Shown: positions 43,095 through 52,401, counted from the first letter of the stretch. The stretch: 64,000 bases of DNA from an uncultured bacterium (GCA_900547155.1 URFH01000002.1:62001-126000); one strand, 5' to 3'. Notes: a model not told the origin generated them from the sequence alone. A program made the numbers and translations.

Positions 43095-44453
43095 CTATTT
43101 ATCTTTGTTTTTATTCCAAATATGAAAAACAGGAATTCCCGCAAGCGTAATCAACAGCCCGGGGAGAGTATATAAGGGTTTGTAAAGCGTCAGGCAGATA
43201 ATAATTATGCCGGCAAGAATCAAAAAGCTTACAGGGAAGAAATTGTTAATTCTAAAGATAAGATTTGCATTTTTTCTGCGTTTTCTGTAAACAAAAATGC
43301 CCGCAGTTGTAATTATGTAAAAAATCAGCGATGCGTAAATCACAAAATCCAGAAGCTGGGTATAATTTCCCCACAAAATAAGGATACAAATCCACAAACA
43401 CTGCGCCCACAGCGAATTTACCGGAACTTTTGTTTTTCTGTCAATTACTGCAAGCGGCCTGAAAAAAGCACGGTCTTTTGCCATTTTGTAATAAACCCTT
43501 GAGCCCGCCAGAATCATTCCGTTCGCACATCCAAACGCAGATATCATAATAATCAGCGCTGCAATATCTTTTCCGGCAGTTCCGAAGATTTCCGCCATCA
43601 TACGGGCGCCGACAATGTCCTCGGGAGCATTTTGAATCGCCTCAAGCGGCAAAACACCAAGATAAATCGTATTTATCAACAAATAAAGCAGAACGACCAG
43701 CCCTGTACCGTATGCAAGCGCTTTGGGGATGTTTTTTGAGGGTTCTTTGATTTCTCCGGCAATAAATGTGATATTATTCCAGGTAATTGAAGAAAAAAGC
43801 GCGCCAACAACCGCGGTGAACACGATTTTAGAGTTTGTAAGCAGGGAAAACTGCGGAATGTATGAATTAGCAATGATAGTTTTCCAGTGGAAGCCGAAAA
43901 ACAGTCCTGCAAGGATTATCCCGATTATTGAAAGAACTTTTGTTGCGGTGAAAAGATTCTGCGTGATTACGCCGTATTTTATGCCTTTTGAGTTTATATA
44001 GCTTAAAAATACCACGGTAAATATTGCGCAAACCTGCTGGGTTGACAAAGTAACACCGCCGCAATTTACCACAAAAAGATGGGCGCTTATAAAAGGAACA
44101 AGCAGCCCCAAAAATTTCGCAAAAGCAACGCAAACAGCCGCAAGAGTGCCGGTTTGTATTACGAGAAAGGTCGTCCAGCCATAGAGAAATGCGATTTTTT
44201 CATTGAAAATCTTCTTCAAATAAACATATTGCCCGCCTTCTTCGGTGATATTTGCCGCAAGTTCGGCAAAAGAAAGCGCCCCGCAAAGGGTTACAAATCC
44301 GGCAAGCATCCAGGTAAGAATCAGCAAAACGCCCGATTGAACCTGTCTTGCAATGTCGGCTGAAACTATAAATATTCCGCACCCTATCATTGAACCGGAA
44401 ACTACTGAAATCGAATCCGTAAGGGAAAGCGTTCTTTTTAGCGTTCCTTTCAT
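43095..44453 (-). CDS. APC-superfamily amino acid permease
   Basis: A 452-residue inner-membrane transporter with about 12 membrane helices. The unwound TM1 motif is VSGSMIGCGIFI, preceded by LKRTLSLTDSISV; the TM2-3 region ALSFAELAANITEEGGQYVYLKKIF is the APC signature. The LAT-like arrangement suggests neutral or aromatic amino acid exchange. It ends with a basic tail (NKNKDK). It is a single gene, divergent from the L,D-transpeptidase-like gene with a 150-base shared upstream region. Confidence 0.9.
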   Translation of the reverse strand: MKGTLKRTLSLTDSISVVSGSMIGCGIFIVSADIARQVQSGVLLILTWMLAGFVTLCGALSFAELAANITEEGGQYVYLKKIFNEKIAFLYGWTTFLVIQTGTLAAVCVAFAKFLGLLVPFISAHLFVVNCGGVTLSTQQVCAIFTVVFLSYINSKGIKYGVITQNLFTATKVLSIIGIILAGLFFGFHWKTIIANSYIPQFSLLTNSKIVFTAVVGALFSSITWNNITFIAGEIKEPSKNIPKALAYGTGLVVLLYLLINTIYLGVLPLEAIQNAPEDIVGARMMAEIFGTAGKDIAALIIMISAFGCANGMILAGSRVYYKMAKDRAFFRPLAVIDRKTKVPVNSLWAQCLWICILILWGNYTQLLDFVIYASLIFYIITTAGIFVYRKRRKNANLIFRINNFFPVSFLILAGIIIICLTLYKPLYTLPGLLITLAGIPVFHIWNKNKDK

Positions 44454-44603
44454 ATTTAAAGCATATATAAAACATCCGGTGTTTGCAAACTGCCGGCTGT
44501 TTTATATTTTTTTTGCGAAAATGGCAATTTTTTATGCAAAAAATACTTTATATATATAAGAACACACCACAACTGTGTCTGAGAGATACGAGGAGATAAA
44601 AAG

Positions 44604-45365
44604 ATGTTTGTTGCTTTATACACATCAACATCAGCAAAAAACGCAAAACAAACCGGCGAAATTAAAAACGACACCGCAAAAATCAGCGTGCCAATAGGCA
44701 AAAAACGCGTTTCCCTCGGCGAATCAATCGGCATGCCCGCAAACCCTCAAGAACAGGAAATCACAAGAATCAATTCTTACTCCTCCGACAGGGAAAGGGT
44801 TATTGAATACAACAAAAAGAATGCAAAAGGCAATTATATAATAGTTGACAAGTCAGATTGCAGCGCAACAGTATATGACAAAAGCGGAAAAGCATTGAAA
44901 AAATTTGAAGTCGGGCTCGGAATGGACATCGGCGACAAAAAAGCCGGCGGATACAACTGCGGAGTAGCTTCAAAAATCAGGAAATACACAGCACCTGGCG
45001 AATATACGCTGGGAGAACAATCAAACACAGCAGACAAAAAATACGGCTCAAATCTCTTCATAATGGAGGGCGACGGTGTTGCAAAAGACTCTGTAAACGA
45101 GCAGGTCGCCGCAATCCACCAGATTCCGACGCAGCGCCTTGCGCAGCGCAAAGGACTTTTCAAAAACGGCACAATTGCAGACAACAGAATGTCTTTCGGC
45201 TGCATAAACATGCTGGCGGAAGATTTTGATGAAATGGAAAAATTTATCAACGGCACAGGAACAAAACTCTATGTTCTGCCCGAAGAAAAAGATAACAAAT
45301 TGCAGCTCGAGCCTCAAATTGACGGCAGTTTGAAGTTTGTGCAGACAAAATACAGGGATGAATAA
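44604..45365 (+). CDS. L,D-transpeptidase (YkuD)-like protein without a signal peptide
   Basis: A 253-residue protein. The catalytic domain (about 75-235) has the YkuD order: IIVDKSDCSATVYDKSGK, GxGM..GDKKAGG, the His in AAIHQIP (H172) and the nucleophile motif MSFGCINM (C200). In characterised enzymes the motif is SHGC(I/V)R; here His is replaced by Phe and Arg by Asn. There is no signal peptide or membrane segment (MFVALYTSTSAKNAKQTGEI), so export by the Sec route is not apparent, although the family acts on peptidoglycan. Ribosome site GAGGAG. It could be an exported enzyme using another route, or a divergent non-canonical member. Confidence 0.78.
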   Translation: MFVALYTSTSAKNAKQTGEIKNDTAKISVPIGKKRVSLGESIGMPANPQEQEITRINSYSSDRERVIEYNKKNAKGNYIIVDKSDCSATVYDKSGKALKKFEVGLGMDIGDKKAGGYNCGVASKIRKYTAPGEYTLGEQSNTADKKYGSNLFIMEGDGVAKDSVNEQVAAIHQIPTQRLAQRKGLFKNGTIADNRMSFGCINMLAEDFDEMEKFINGTGTKLYVLPEEKDNKLQLEPQIDGSLKFVQTKYRDE

Positions 45366-45401
45366 TTAATTTTTGGGGGCATATGCAATTTTGCGCACAT
45401 T

Positions 45402-45426
45402 CCCCCTCCCCAACCCGGGGAGGGGG
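45402..45426. repeat. G/C-rich hairpin (intergenic repeat)
   Basis: Perfect 10-base arms CCCCCTCCCC/GGGGAGGGGG with a 5-base loop, 37 bases after the L,D-transpeptidase-like stop. No T-run follows, so it is a repeat unit more than a standard terminator. It resembles the units at 37393-37413. Confidence 0.7.
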
Positions 45427-45600
45427 CAGTCGTTGTAATACGTCAGTATTGCGTACGAATGCGGGTGGGGAACGACCTTGAAACCTTAAAAAAGCCCCCA
45501 TCCCGGCCGGTGGAAGGAGCTTTGGAACAATTTAGCATACAAATCCTTTAATTTTTTAAAAATTATTGTGCAAAAAACTTCAATATGATAAATTATTTAT

Positions 45601-46449
45601 ATGAAGAAAACTTTAATCAATTTATTGTTTTTGGCTGTCGGGGCGTTCATTGCAGCGTTTGCAATCGAATGTTTTCTTGTTCCCAATTCAATTATTGACG
45701 GCGGGATAATTGGTATTTCAATGATGGCAGCTTTCAAAACAAAACTGCCGCTCGGATTATTTATCGTCGTGTTGAATTTTCCGTTTATTTGCCTTGCCTG
45801 GCAGAAAATGGGGAAATTATTCGTATTTTCAACCTTTTACGCAGTAATTATGCTTGCATTAGGGGTAACAATGCTGCCGGTCTGGCTCCATGGCAAGCAT
45901 GTTTCAGACCCGTTTCTTGCTTGTATATTCGGCGGCGTAATTCTCGGCACCGGTGTCGGGTTGATTTTGAGAAATAACGGTTCCACCGACGGAACAGAAA
46001 TTGTTGCAATCAGGTTTGCAAAAAAATTCGGTTTTTCAGTCGGCGAAATCATTATGTTTTTTAATTTGTTCATATTCATGGCAGCAGGAATTGTTTACGA
46101 CAGCTGGCAGAGCGCGATGTACTCAATTCTCACATATTTCATCGCTTACAAGGTTATTGATATCGTAATCGAAGGGCTCAACGAGTCAAAATCCATTTTT
46201 GTCATCTCTGACGCGTCCAGAGAAATCGGCCCTGCAATTATGAAGCATTTTGATATAAGCATAACTTACATTGCAGGCCGCGGCGGCTATTCAATGCAGG
46301 AAAAGAAGATAATTTATTGCGTAATCAACAGGCTTGAAGTTGCAAAACTGAAAACTCTTGTAAAATCCATTGACCCGACGGCATTTATAGCAATAGAAAA
46401 CGTTCATGAAGTCGACGGAGTAAGAATAAAGTCGCATAATCATTTGTAA
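45601..46449 (+). CDS. YitT-family (DUF161/DUF2179) membrane protein
   Basis: A 282-residue inner-membrane protein. Five to six membrane helices occupy the first ~180 residues (FLAVGAFIAAFAIECFLVPNSI; GGVILGTGVGLILRNNG; TDGTEIVAI), followed by a soluble DUF2179 domain (ITYIAGRGGYSMQEKKIIYCVINRLE). Family members are called YitT-like transporters but the substrate is not established. No Shine-Dalgarno is visible before the ATG; a TATGAT-like -10 lies only ~12 bases upstream, so the mRNA may be leaderless. Confidence 0.92.
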   Translation: MKKTLINLLFLAVGAFIAAFAIECFLVPNSIIDGGIIGISMMAAFKTKLPLGLFIVVLNFPFICLAWQKMGKLFVFSTFYAVIMLALGVTMLPVWLHGKHVSDPFLACIFGGVILGTGVGLILRNNGSTDGTEIVAIRFAKKFGFSVGEIIMFFNLFIFMAAGIVYDSWQSAMYSILTYFIAYKVIDIVIEGLNESKSIFVISDASREIGPAIMKHFDISITYIAGRGGYSMQEKKIIYCVINRLEVAKLKTLVKSIDPTAFIAIENVHEVDGVRIKSHNHL

Positions 46450-46487
46450 TGCCTGAATTTGGGCAGTTTTGCACCCTATAAATAACC

Positions 46488-46610
46488 CAAAGCTAAAGGG
46501 TGTTTACTTTGGAGTGACTATGGGGGAGACCTCAACGGGCGTTAATAGTAGAAAACAAACACCGGAGGTCGGAGGAATCGGAACGGAAAAGTGAACACCC
46601 TTTAGCTTTG
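46488..46610 (-). repeat. Family 1 hairpin element, copy B (reverse orientation)
   Basis: Arms 46488-46509 and 46589-46610 are 22 bases with one C/T difference (G.U-compatible). The 79-base core, read on the minus strand, starts ttccgttccgattcctccgacc and ends ggtctcccccatagtcact, like copies A and C. It lies between two convergent genes. Confidence 0.85.
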
Positions 46611-46629
46611 CGCAATCAGAATTTTAATA

Positions 46630-46765
46630 AAAAACAGCGGCCGGAGAGCGTTAAAATGAAACTGTGTTTCGCCTCCGACCATTGCTGCCCGGGTTTTTGA
46701 CCCGTTTTATAAGAAGATGATAGGTTGCCCGCCCCGTTTTTACACGAAACGGGCTTTGCCGCGTT
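46630..46765 (-). ncRNA. Candidate structured ncRNA (possibly 6S-like)
   Basis: Read on the minus strand, a ~135-base GC-rich segment starts GCGGCAAAGCCCGTTTCGTG and ends CTCCGGCCGCTGTTTTTTATT. The 5' GCGGC can pair with the 3' GCCGC; internal hairpins are CCCGTTT/AAACGGG, ACGGGT/ACCCG and a long bulged stem CGGAGGCG/CGCTCTCCG, and a T-run closes the element as in a Rho-independent terminator. Phrases AACCTATCATCTTCTT and GCAATGGTCGGAGGCGAAAC recall 6S RNA segments known to me from other phyla, but I cannot verify this. The alternative is the structured 3' UTR and terminator of the gene ending at 46772, only 7 bases upstream. Confidence 0.4.
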
Positions 46766-46771
46766 CACGGC

Positions 46772-47080
46772 TTAACTTATCACGCAATTGTTTAGATATT
46801 CGATTGTATTCAATTTGTTATCGTAAAGATAACGCAAAAATTCCAGATGTTCACGGCTTAAAGATGAAATAACCACATTTATCTCAAAACCGTCCGAGGA
46901 GGGAGGTTCATAATCATAAATTACATAGCTGTTGTATTTGCTTTTCCATTCTTTGCGTTCAATTTTGCAGTTATGTTCAAGGGCAATGTCCTCCAGCCAG
47001 GGGAGCATTTCCTTGCTTATGTTATTGAATTCCATTTCCTTTCTCTGGTTCAAATTATCTGTATATCTGTCAGTAAGCAT
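46772..47080 (-). CDS. Hypothetical protein (102 aa)
   Basis: A soluble acidic protein starting MLTDRYTDNLNQRKEMEFNN, with an alpha/beta-like pattern (CKIERKEWKSKYNSYVIYDYE; FEINVVISSLSREHLEFLRYL). A strong GGGAGG ribosome site 8 bases before the start supports the gene. No domain is recognised. It is followed at once by the candidate ncRNA/terminator element. Function unknown. Confidence 0.65.
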   Translation of the reverse strand: MLTDRYTDNLNQRKEMEFNNISKEMLPWLEDIALEHNCKIERKEWKSKYNSYVIYDYEPPSSDGFEINVVISSLSREHLEFLRYLYDNKLNTIEYLNNCVIS

Positions 47081-47309
47081 TGCCTAACCTCCCTAAGACG
47101 ATGTTTTAACCCGCCGCATTCTATCCGTTCCAGAACCTGACAAAACAACGAGTGCAAATTCCGATGCGGCAAATCAAATTTCAAAGAAAGTCGTTTGTCT
47201 TTCGTAATGTATATGTAGTGTAAACAATTTCTCAAAAAGATAAAATATACCAATGTACAATGTACAGGGTGTATAAATGTACTATCTTTTTTATGATAAA
47301 AATAAAAGA

Positions 47310-48320
47310 TTATCCCGTGTATTTTTCCACAAACAGAGAAGTCTGTTCCGAAAGCTGTTTAACAGCGTCTTGAACAACATGAGCGGGTGTAAACATTGGA
47401 CTGTGCGCATTCATTAGCTTTGCAGCAGCTACATTTTGTATATAATTATTTAGAATCTCAACATCGTCATAAAATTGCTTATTTTTTATTTTTTGAAGGT
47501 TAAAAGGCAGCATATTTAAACGCGGTTCAAATTTACAGCTTGAAAGTGTAAAATCATAATCTGATTTGGCAAGAAGCCCGAACGCGTCCAGCACCTTTTT
47601 GATAAATTTAAACTGCAAATCCGGTTCTCTCACAGAAAACCCGCTGTGCATGCACAAAATAGGGTTAAAAATGCGCTGACGCGGATTTTTTGCAAAACCG
47701 TACTCAAAATCAATGGGAATGAACTTCTTCTGCGCAATATCTACAATAACATTTCTTCCTGCGCAATCAAAAGCCATATTTTGCTTTGCTGCCTCAAAAA
47801 TGGTTTTCATAAAATCACGATAAGAAGAAACAGGCATTTCAACTATTTTGAGATTGAGATTGTGCTGCTTGTCGCTCATTTTATTTGTATAACCGTTAAG
47901 ACAACAGGCATTTTCACCCTTTATATATTCACCAATTTCTACGGAGTCGCCTATTTTTGCCACATAATGGTTGAATTTATCCCCCGTGCTCATATCAAAC
48001 GAAATCGGACTGTTAAAATCCGGTTTGAAACCTTTATGAACTCTCACAACATAGTCCGTATCTGGTATTCTATATACTTTTGCTTCCGCGCCATGACCAA
48101 TACATTCTTTTTTAAGCGCTTTTTTTATAGAAAGTTTGATTTGTTGTTCACTTCTTTGCAAAAAAGGGACAGACGCGCCAAGTTCTATAGTATCAGCCTT
48201 TAGCGGAAAGAGTTTGGACGCAAAAATCTCCCCCGCAAACGGTAATTCCGCAGGTATTTTGCTCTTAATCGCGTTTTTTATTTCGCCTAAATATTTATAC
48301 CCGGTTTCTAATTTAATCAT
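47310..48320 (-). CDS. Kinase-fold protein (divergent protein kinase/APH-like)
   Basis: A 336-residue protein with a divergent kinase fold. A glycine-rich loop IGHGAEAKVYRI (about 74-85) is followed by VVRVHKG with a candidate ATP-binding Lys (K96), a hinge-like EYIKGE, a catalytic-loop-like FDCAGRNVIVD with D185 and N190, and a metal-binding D204 in FIPIDFEYG (in place of DFG). The first 60 residues have no signal peptide. The C-terminal 90 residues are helical. Targets are unknown; kinase-fold proteins of this spacing include HipA-, YrbL- and effector-type kinases. It is a single gene that faces no partner. Confidence 0.7.
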   Translation of the reverse strand: MIKLETGYKYLGEIKNAIKSKIPAELPFAGEIFASKLFPLKADTIELGASVPFLQRSEQQIKLSIKKALKKECIGHGAEAKVYRIPDTDYVVRVHKGFKPDFNSPISFDMSTGDKFNHYVAKIGDSVEIGEYIKGENACCLNGYTNKMSDKQHNLNLKIVEMPVSSYRDFMKTIFEAAKQNMAFDCAGRNVIVDIAQKKFIPIDFEYGFAKNPRQRIFNPILCMHSGFSVREPDLQFKFIKKVLDAFGLLAKSDYDFTLSSCKFEPRLNMLPFNLQKIKNKQFYDDVEILNNYIQNVAAAKLMNAHSPMFTPAHVVQDAVKQLSEQTSLFVEKYTG

Positions 48321-48413
48321 GTTATTAGCGTGCTGTGTATATGAGAATTAAAACACGTAAAAATATAATTTGCTACGGTTGAATGTAATAAATTTTTAAG
48401 TTAAAATAACATA

Positions 48414-48673
48414 GCCGTGCTCCACGGGGAATTTGCGGATCCCTCGACCCGAACGCTTATGCGGGGTGAAGAGCCTGTTGTGAGGCTTTTACGGAGACGA
48501 TAAATTAAATATTTTCCGTTGATAGTGCCGGATTTTTCGGCGAAAGCAGTCGAACCGTGTCAGATCGGGAACGAAGCAGCACTAAGATTCAACTTTCGGG
48601 TGAAAAATTCGTCAAAGTAGGAAAATATTTCAAGGAGTCGGATTTGTATTTGTCGATAGACAGTGGCACGGCT
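48414..48673 (+). ncRNA. ffs: Signal recognition particle RNA, large bacterial type with Alu domain
   Basis: The closing helix pairs AGCCGTGC at the start with GGCACGGCT at the end. The domain IV hairpin is unmistakable: GTCAGA-TCG-GGAA-CGA-AGCAGCA, with the GGAA tetraloop at 48568-48571 and the internal A-rich loop bound by Ffh. The 5' part GCCGTGCTCCACGGGGAATTTGCGG and 3' part GTCGATAGACAGTGGCACGG parallel the Alu region of the ~270-base Bacillus scRNA, unlike the ~110-base 4.5S RNA of Proteobacteria. A T-rich tail follows. The RNA assembles with Ffh to target membrane proteins; secA lies 4 kb away. Confidence 0.93.
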
Positions 48674-48675
48674 TT

Positions 48676-49356
48676 TTATTTTTGAATCAGCCTCATCACA
48701 TACACAACAAACCCGAAAATCATAATTGTCCAAAAACCTGCAACCATAGCAAGCTGTTTAACCTTTTGTGCAAATTCAGAAGAATTAAAACGCTCTTTTT
48801 CCTGAACAACGGGTCTTCTTGAGGCAATATCTTTTGACTTTGTTCTTTTGGGCGGTGTTTTTTTTGCAGATTCTTTCTTTTCAAGGTATTTTTGCTTGAG
48901 GGTTTTATTTGCGCTGCCTCTTTTGCCCGTCACAAGCAGCTCTTCATCATAGCACAGCGAAGCAATCTTTGAATCAGGGCCTTTTTTCGCAATTGCGTAA
49001 TTAATACAGGCTTCAAACGAGCGCTGTAGGCATTCAAGCGCCGTCAGCCCGTCTTTTTTGACGCTTCCCGAATGAACAGAAGCATTTCCCGCCTTTTTAA
49101 GAAAATACAAATCCTCAATAAACTCTTTTTCGCGAATGCTTCCGGTTGCTTTGTCTTTGAGCATTTCAATCATATCATCGAAAGTATCCGCAGAAGAAGC
49201 TTTCTCTTTTAAGATAAGCCGGCAAATATTCTCCCCGAGGCGCCTTGTCTGGGTCATACATTGCTCAAAATACTCGTCCGCGTAGAGTTTTTCGGCTTCT
49301 TTTGCTAGTTCATAGAGATTTTTATCAATATTTTTTAAAAAATCGAAATTTGTCAT
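48676..49356 (-). CDS. C-tail-anchored DUF4145-like protein
   Basis: A 226-residue protein. Residues 10-125 follow the DUF4145 helical pattern (LYELAKEAEKLYADEYFEQC, then TRRLGENICRLILKE, FIEDLYFLKKAGNASVHSG), a domain also found at the N-terminus of some type I restriction HsdR subunits and of stand-alone proteins of unknown role. A Lys-rich linker (KKESAKKTPPKRTKSKD) leads to a single C-terminal membrane helix (VAGFWTIMIFGFVVYVMRLI). It should be anchored facing the cytoplasm. It ends 3 bases from the SRP RNA tail and is divergent from dnaG. Confidence 0.75.
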   Translation of the reverse strand: MTNFDFLKNIDKNLYELAKEAEKLYADEYFEQCMTQTRRLGENICRLILKEKASSADTFDDMIEMLKDKATGSIREKEFIEDLYFLKKAGNASVHSGSVKKDGLTALECLQRSFEACINYAIAKKGPDSKIASLCYDEELLVTGKRGSANKTLKQKYLEKKESAKKTPPKRTKSKDIASRRPVVQEKERFNSSEFAQKVKQLAMVAGFWTIMIFGFVVYVMRLIQK

Positions 49357-49398
49357 ATAAATAAAATATCATGAATAGCCCGCTCTTCAGAAGATAAA

Positions 49399-49427
49399 TT
49401 TAAACAAAATTTTTAGCATGCTATAAT
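49399..49427 (+). promoter_or_regulatory. dnaG-rpoD promoter giving an apparently leaderless mRNA
   Basis: A perfect TATAAT (49422-49427) with an extended TGC before it, and a weak TTTAAA -35 at 17-base spacing. The dnaG ATG is at 49436, about where transcription should begin, and no Shine-Dalgarno precedes it. Confidence 0.6.
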
Positions 49428-49435
49428 TTAATCAA

Positions 49436-51316
49436 ATGAGCAACGAAATTACCTACAAAGATGTCGTATCGCAAATAAAAGACCGGCTGGACATAGTCGA
49501 TGTTATATCAAGAAGGGTTATTCTCAAAAAAACCGGAGGCAATTACTGGGGATTGTGTCCGTTTCACAACGAAAAAACCCCCTCTTTCAGCGTGAACGCC
49601 CAGAAACAAATCTTTAAATGCTTTGGCTGCGGCGAAGGCGGGGATGTTTTGAGCTTTTTGATGAAAATCAACAACCAATCCTTTAACGAAGTAGTTAAAG
49701 AACAGGCAGAAATCCTCGGAATCGAAATGCCAAAACAGTATTCCGACGCAAACCAGAGCATAAAACAGCAAATGTGCGACGCACTTCTTGCCGCGGCCGA
49801 TTACTACACGGAAAATCTTCTTTCGGACAAGAACTGCGAGGCTTACAAATACCTGCAAAAACGCGGATTCGGAGATGATGTTATTTATAAATATAAATTA
49901 GGGGTTTCAAAAGACAGCTACGAAGATTTGCACAGAAAACTTTTAAAAAAGCACAATATCGAAATCCTTGAAAAATCAGGACTTGTAATAAAGCGCGACA
50001 GGGACAGAGGCTACGTTGACCGCTTTAAAAACCGGCTTATGATACCTATTTTTGACGAAAAAGGCAATGTCGTTGCTTTCGGCGCGCGTACCCTTGAAAA
50101 AGACGGCACCCCCAAGTACCTGAATTCGTCAGAATCGCTCGTTTACAACAAAAGCCAGATTTTATACGGATTATATCAGGCAAAAGAAGCCATAAAAAAA
50201 GAAGATTCCGTAATTATTATGGAGGGTTACTTTGACGTAATCTCCGCGCAGGTAAACGGCGTCGGAAATGCAGTAGGAGCCTGCGGAACAGCCCTGACGG
50301 ACAACCATGTAAAGATGATTTCCAGATATAGCGCCTCCAGAAGAATTTTCCTTGCATTTGACTCTGACGGAGCAGGCAGAAAAGCCACAGAAAGAGGTGC
50401 AGCAACTATAAAAGAGGCATTTGAAGGGCTCGGAAACATAAAACAGTACGACGAAAGCTTCAACACGCTCAACAATGACCGATATGCCTGCGAAATCCGC
50501 GTAATCACCCCACCAGACGGCAAAGACCCTGACGAATTCATCCGCGAGCACGGCTCCGAAGAATATAAAAAATACGTAGAATCAGCCCAGCTGCTCATTG
50601 ATTTTCAGATTAATCAGGTTTTGAAGAACAAAAAGCCGCAGATGTCCCCGCTTGAGAAAAATGACCTTGTAAAACAGGTTGTGCCTTATTTAAACGAGAT
50701 TAACAACAGTATCGTGCGCGATGAGTACATAAAAATCGTTGCAACTCAGCTGGAAATAGAAGAATCTTCGCTTAAAAAAGTGTTATCTTTACAATCGGCT
50801 CCCGAAAAACCCCGGTATTCTCCGCAAAAAAAACCAATTGTAAAGAAAAGTTTAAATATTTCGGAAAAAGCGCAAAAAAATTTATTGTCGATGTATTTAG
50901 TAAATGAAAGTTCTATCAATTTTCAAACCCTGAACAATATTCTAAAAGAAGTCGAATTTACAAATGATAAGTTAATAATTGTAAAAAATACAATTGACAA
51001 ATTGTCACAAGCGGTAAATAATGTTAAGGAATTAACCGAAACCCTGTACACAGAATTTGCCGAGGACAATGAACTCAAAGAAATTATAACAGATTTGATA
51101 TACTTATCCGACAGCTTCAAAAGCCTGTCCGATAAGGATTTTAAAATAGCGATTGAAGAGAATATTGACCGAATCAAAACTTTCAAAATCAAAGAAGCTC
51201 AAAAACAATTGCAATCAGAATACAAAAAAGCCAACGATGATGAGCTTCAAGCAGTCCAAATTCAAATGCAACTAAGAGAAAAAATTAAAAACAAGCTAAG
51301 AACTGGAGACAATTAA
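49436..51316 (+). CDS. dnaG: DNA primase
   Basis: A 626-residue primase making RNA primers at the fork. The N-terminal zinc finger is [14 protein letters not shown]...[15 protein letters not shown]. The core has [22 protein letters not shown] and a TOPRIM fold with [28 protein letters not shown] and the Asp/Glu metal ligands. The C-terminal ~180 residues are the helical DnaB-binding domain. The start shows no ribosome site, as described for its promoter. It overlaps rpoD by one base (TAATG), the dnaG-rpoD part of the classical macromolecular-synthesis operon. Confidence 0.97.
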   Translation: MSNEITYKDVVSQIKDRLDIVDVISRRVILKKTGGNYWGLCPFHNEKTPSFSVNAQKQIFKCFGCGEGGDVLSFLMKINNQSFNEVVKEQAEILGIEMPKQYSDANQSIKQQMCDALLAAADYYTENLLSDKNCEAYKYLQKRGFGDDVIYKYKLGVSKDSYEDLHRKLLKKHNIEILEKSGLVIKRDRDRGYVDRFKNRLMIPIFDEKGNVVAFGARTLEKDGTPKYLNSSESLVYNKSQILYGLYQAKEAIKKEDSVIIMEGYFDVISAQVNGVGNAVGACGTALTDNHVKMISRYSASRRIFLAFDSDGAGRKATERGAATIKEAFEGLGNIKQYDESFNTLNNDRYACEIRVITPPDGKDPDEFIREHGSEEYKKYVESAQLLIDFQINQVLKNKKPQMSPLEKNDLVKQVVPYLNEINNSIVRDEYIKIVATQLEIEESSLKKVLSLQSAPEKPRYSPQKKPIVKKSLNISEKAQKNLLSMYLVNESSINFQTLNNILKEVEFTNDKLIIVKNTIDKLSQAVNNVKELTETLYTEFAEDNELKEIITDLIYLSDSFKSLSDKDFKIAIEENIDRIKTFKIKEAQKQLQSEYKKANDDELQAVQIQMQLREKIKNKLRTGDN

Positions 51317-52389
51317 TGAGTAGAAAAAGAATGTCAGACAAATCACTGGTCAGCATAATCGACGAAGAAGATCTTCATGATGATGTGGGCTCTGATGATT
51401 TGTTCAGTGAGCCTGAAACAATCGTAGCCGAAAATATGGACGTAGTTATAGGCAAAGCCGGTGCCATAGCAACCGACGACATTTTTGTACAGTCAACAGA
51501 AGATGTTGACGCAGATGAAACCGCAGATGTTACAGTTCCCCGCGGTATTTCGTTAGACGACCCTGTCAGAATGTATCTTCGCGAAATCGGAAGAATTAAG
51601 CTTCTCACAGCTGAAGAAGAAATTGATTTAGCGCGCAAAATTATTCAAGGTGGTAATGTTGGCGCTGTAGCAAAAAGAAAACTCGTTCAGGCGAACCTCA
51701 GACTTGTTGTTTCTATTGCAAAAAAATACGTAGGACGCGGAATGCTTTTCCTTGACCTTATTCAGGAAGGAAATTTAGGCTTAATCCGTGCCGCTGAAAA
51801 ATTCGACCACGAAAGAGGATACAAATTCTCAACTTATGCAACATGGTGGATTAGGCAGGCAATCACAAGAGCCATTGCAGACCAGGCAAGAACCATCAGA
51901 ATCCCCGTTCACATGGTCGAAACAATCAACAAACTCAAAAAAGTCACAAGAAAACTCGCTCAGGAGCTTTCCAGAAAGCCGACCGAAGAAGAACTGGCAC
52001 AGGAAATGAGCATTTCTATTTCAAAATTAAGAGAAATCATCAAAGTAGCGCAAGAACCGCTTTCACTTGAAACTCCTATCGGAAAAGAAGAAGATTCAAG
52101 GCTGGGTGACTTTATTGAAGACAAAGACGCTGACGCACCGGTAAAAACAGTTGCTCATGAACTTCTCAGAGAAGACCTCGCAGAAGTTTTGAGCGGACTT
52201 TCGCCGCGTGAGCGCGATGTTTTGAGGCTTCGTTTCGGAATGGACGACGGACGCCAGAGAACGCTTGAAGAAGTAGGGCAGCTTTTCGGCGTTACCCGCG
52301 AACGTATCAGACAAATCGAAGCAAAAGCCCTCAGAAAACTCAGACATCCCAACAGAAGCAAACGTCTTCGCGAATATGTCGAAGTTTAA
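51316..52389 (+). CDS. rpoD: Primary RNA polymerase sigma factor (sigma70 family)
   Basis: A 357-residue sigma factor. An acidic N-terminal ~80 residues replaces a full region 1.1; region 1.2 is [21 protein letters not shown], region 2 contains [23 protein letters not shown] and the -10 recognition helix [20 protein letters not shown], region 3 starts [14 protein letters not shown], and region 4.2 is [24 protein letters not shown]. Region 2.4 and 4.2 are canonical, in line with the TTGACA/TATAAT-like promoters seen in the window. Coupled to dnaG by a one-base overlap and closed by a strong terminator. Confidence 0.97.
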   Translation: MSRKRMSDKSLVSIIDEEDLHDDVGSDDLFSEPETIVAENMDVVIGKAGAIATDDIFVQSTEDVDADETADVTVPRGISLDDPVRMYLREIGRIKLLTAEEEIDLARKIIQGGNVGAVAKRKLVQANLRLVVSIAKKYVGRGMLFLDLIQEGNLGLIRAAEKFDHERGYKFSTYATWWIRQAITRAIADQARTIRIPVHMVETINKLKKVTRKLAQELSRKPTEEELAQEMSISISKLREIIKVAQEPLSLETPIGKEEDSRLGDFIEDKDADAPVKTVAHELLREDLAEVLSGLSPRERDVLRLRFGMDDGRQRTLEEVGQLFGVTRERIRQIEAKALRKLRHPNRSKRLREYVEV

Positions 52390-52401
52390 TAAATTCACAA
52401 C

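Noticed and set aside
47050..47253. 67-codon minus-strand frame overlapping the start of the 102-residue gene
   Set aside because: Composition (many Leu/Cys/His/Arg in shadow style), a 31-base overlap with a gene that has a strong ribosome site, and no ribosome site of its own.
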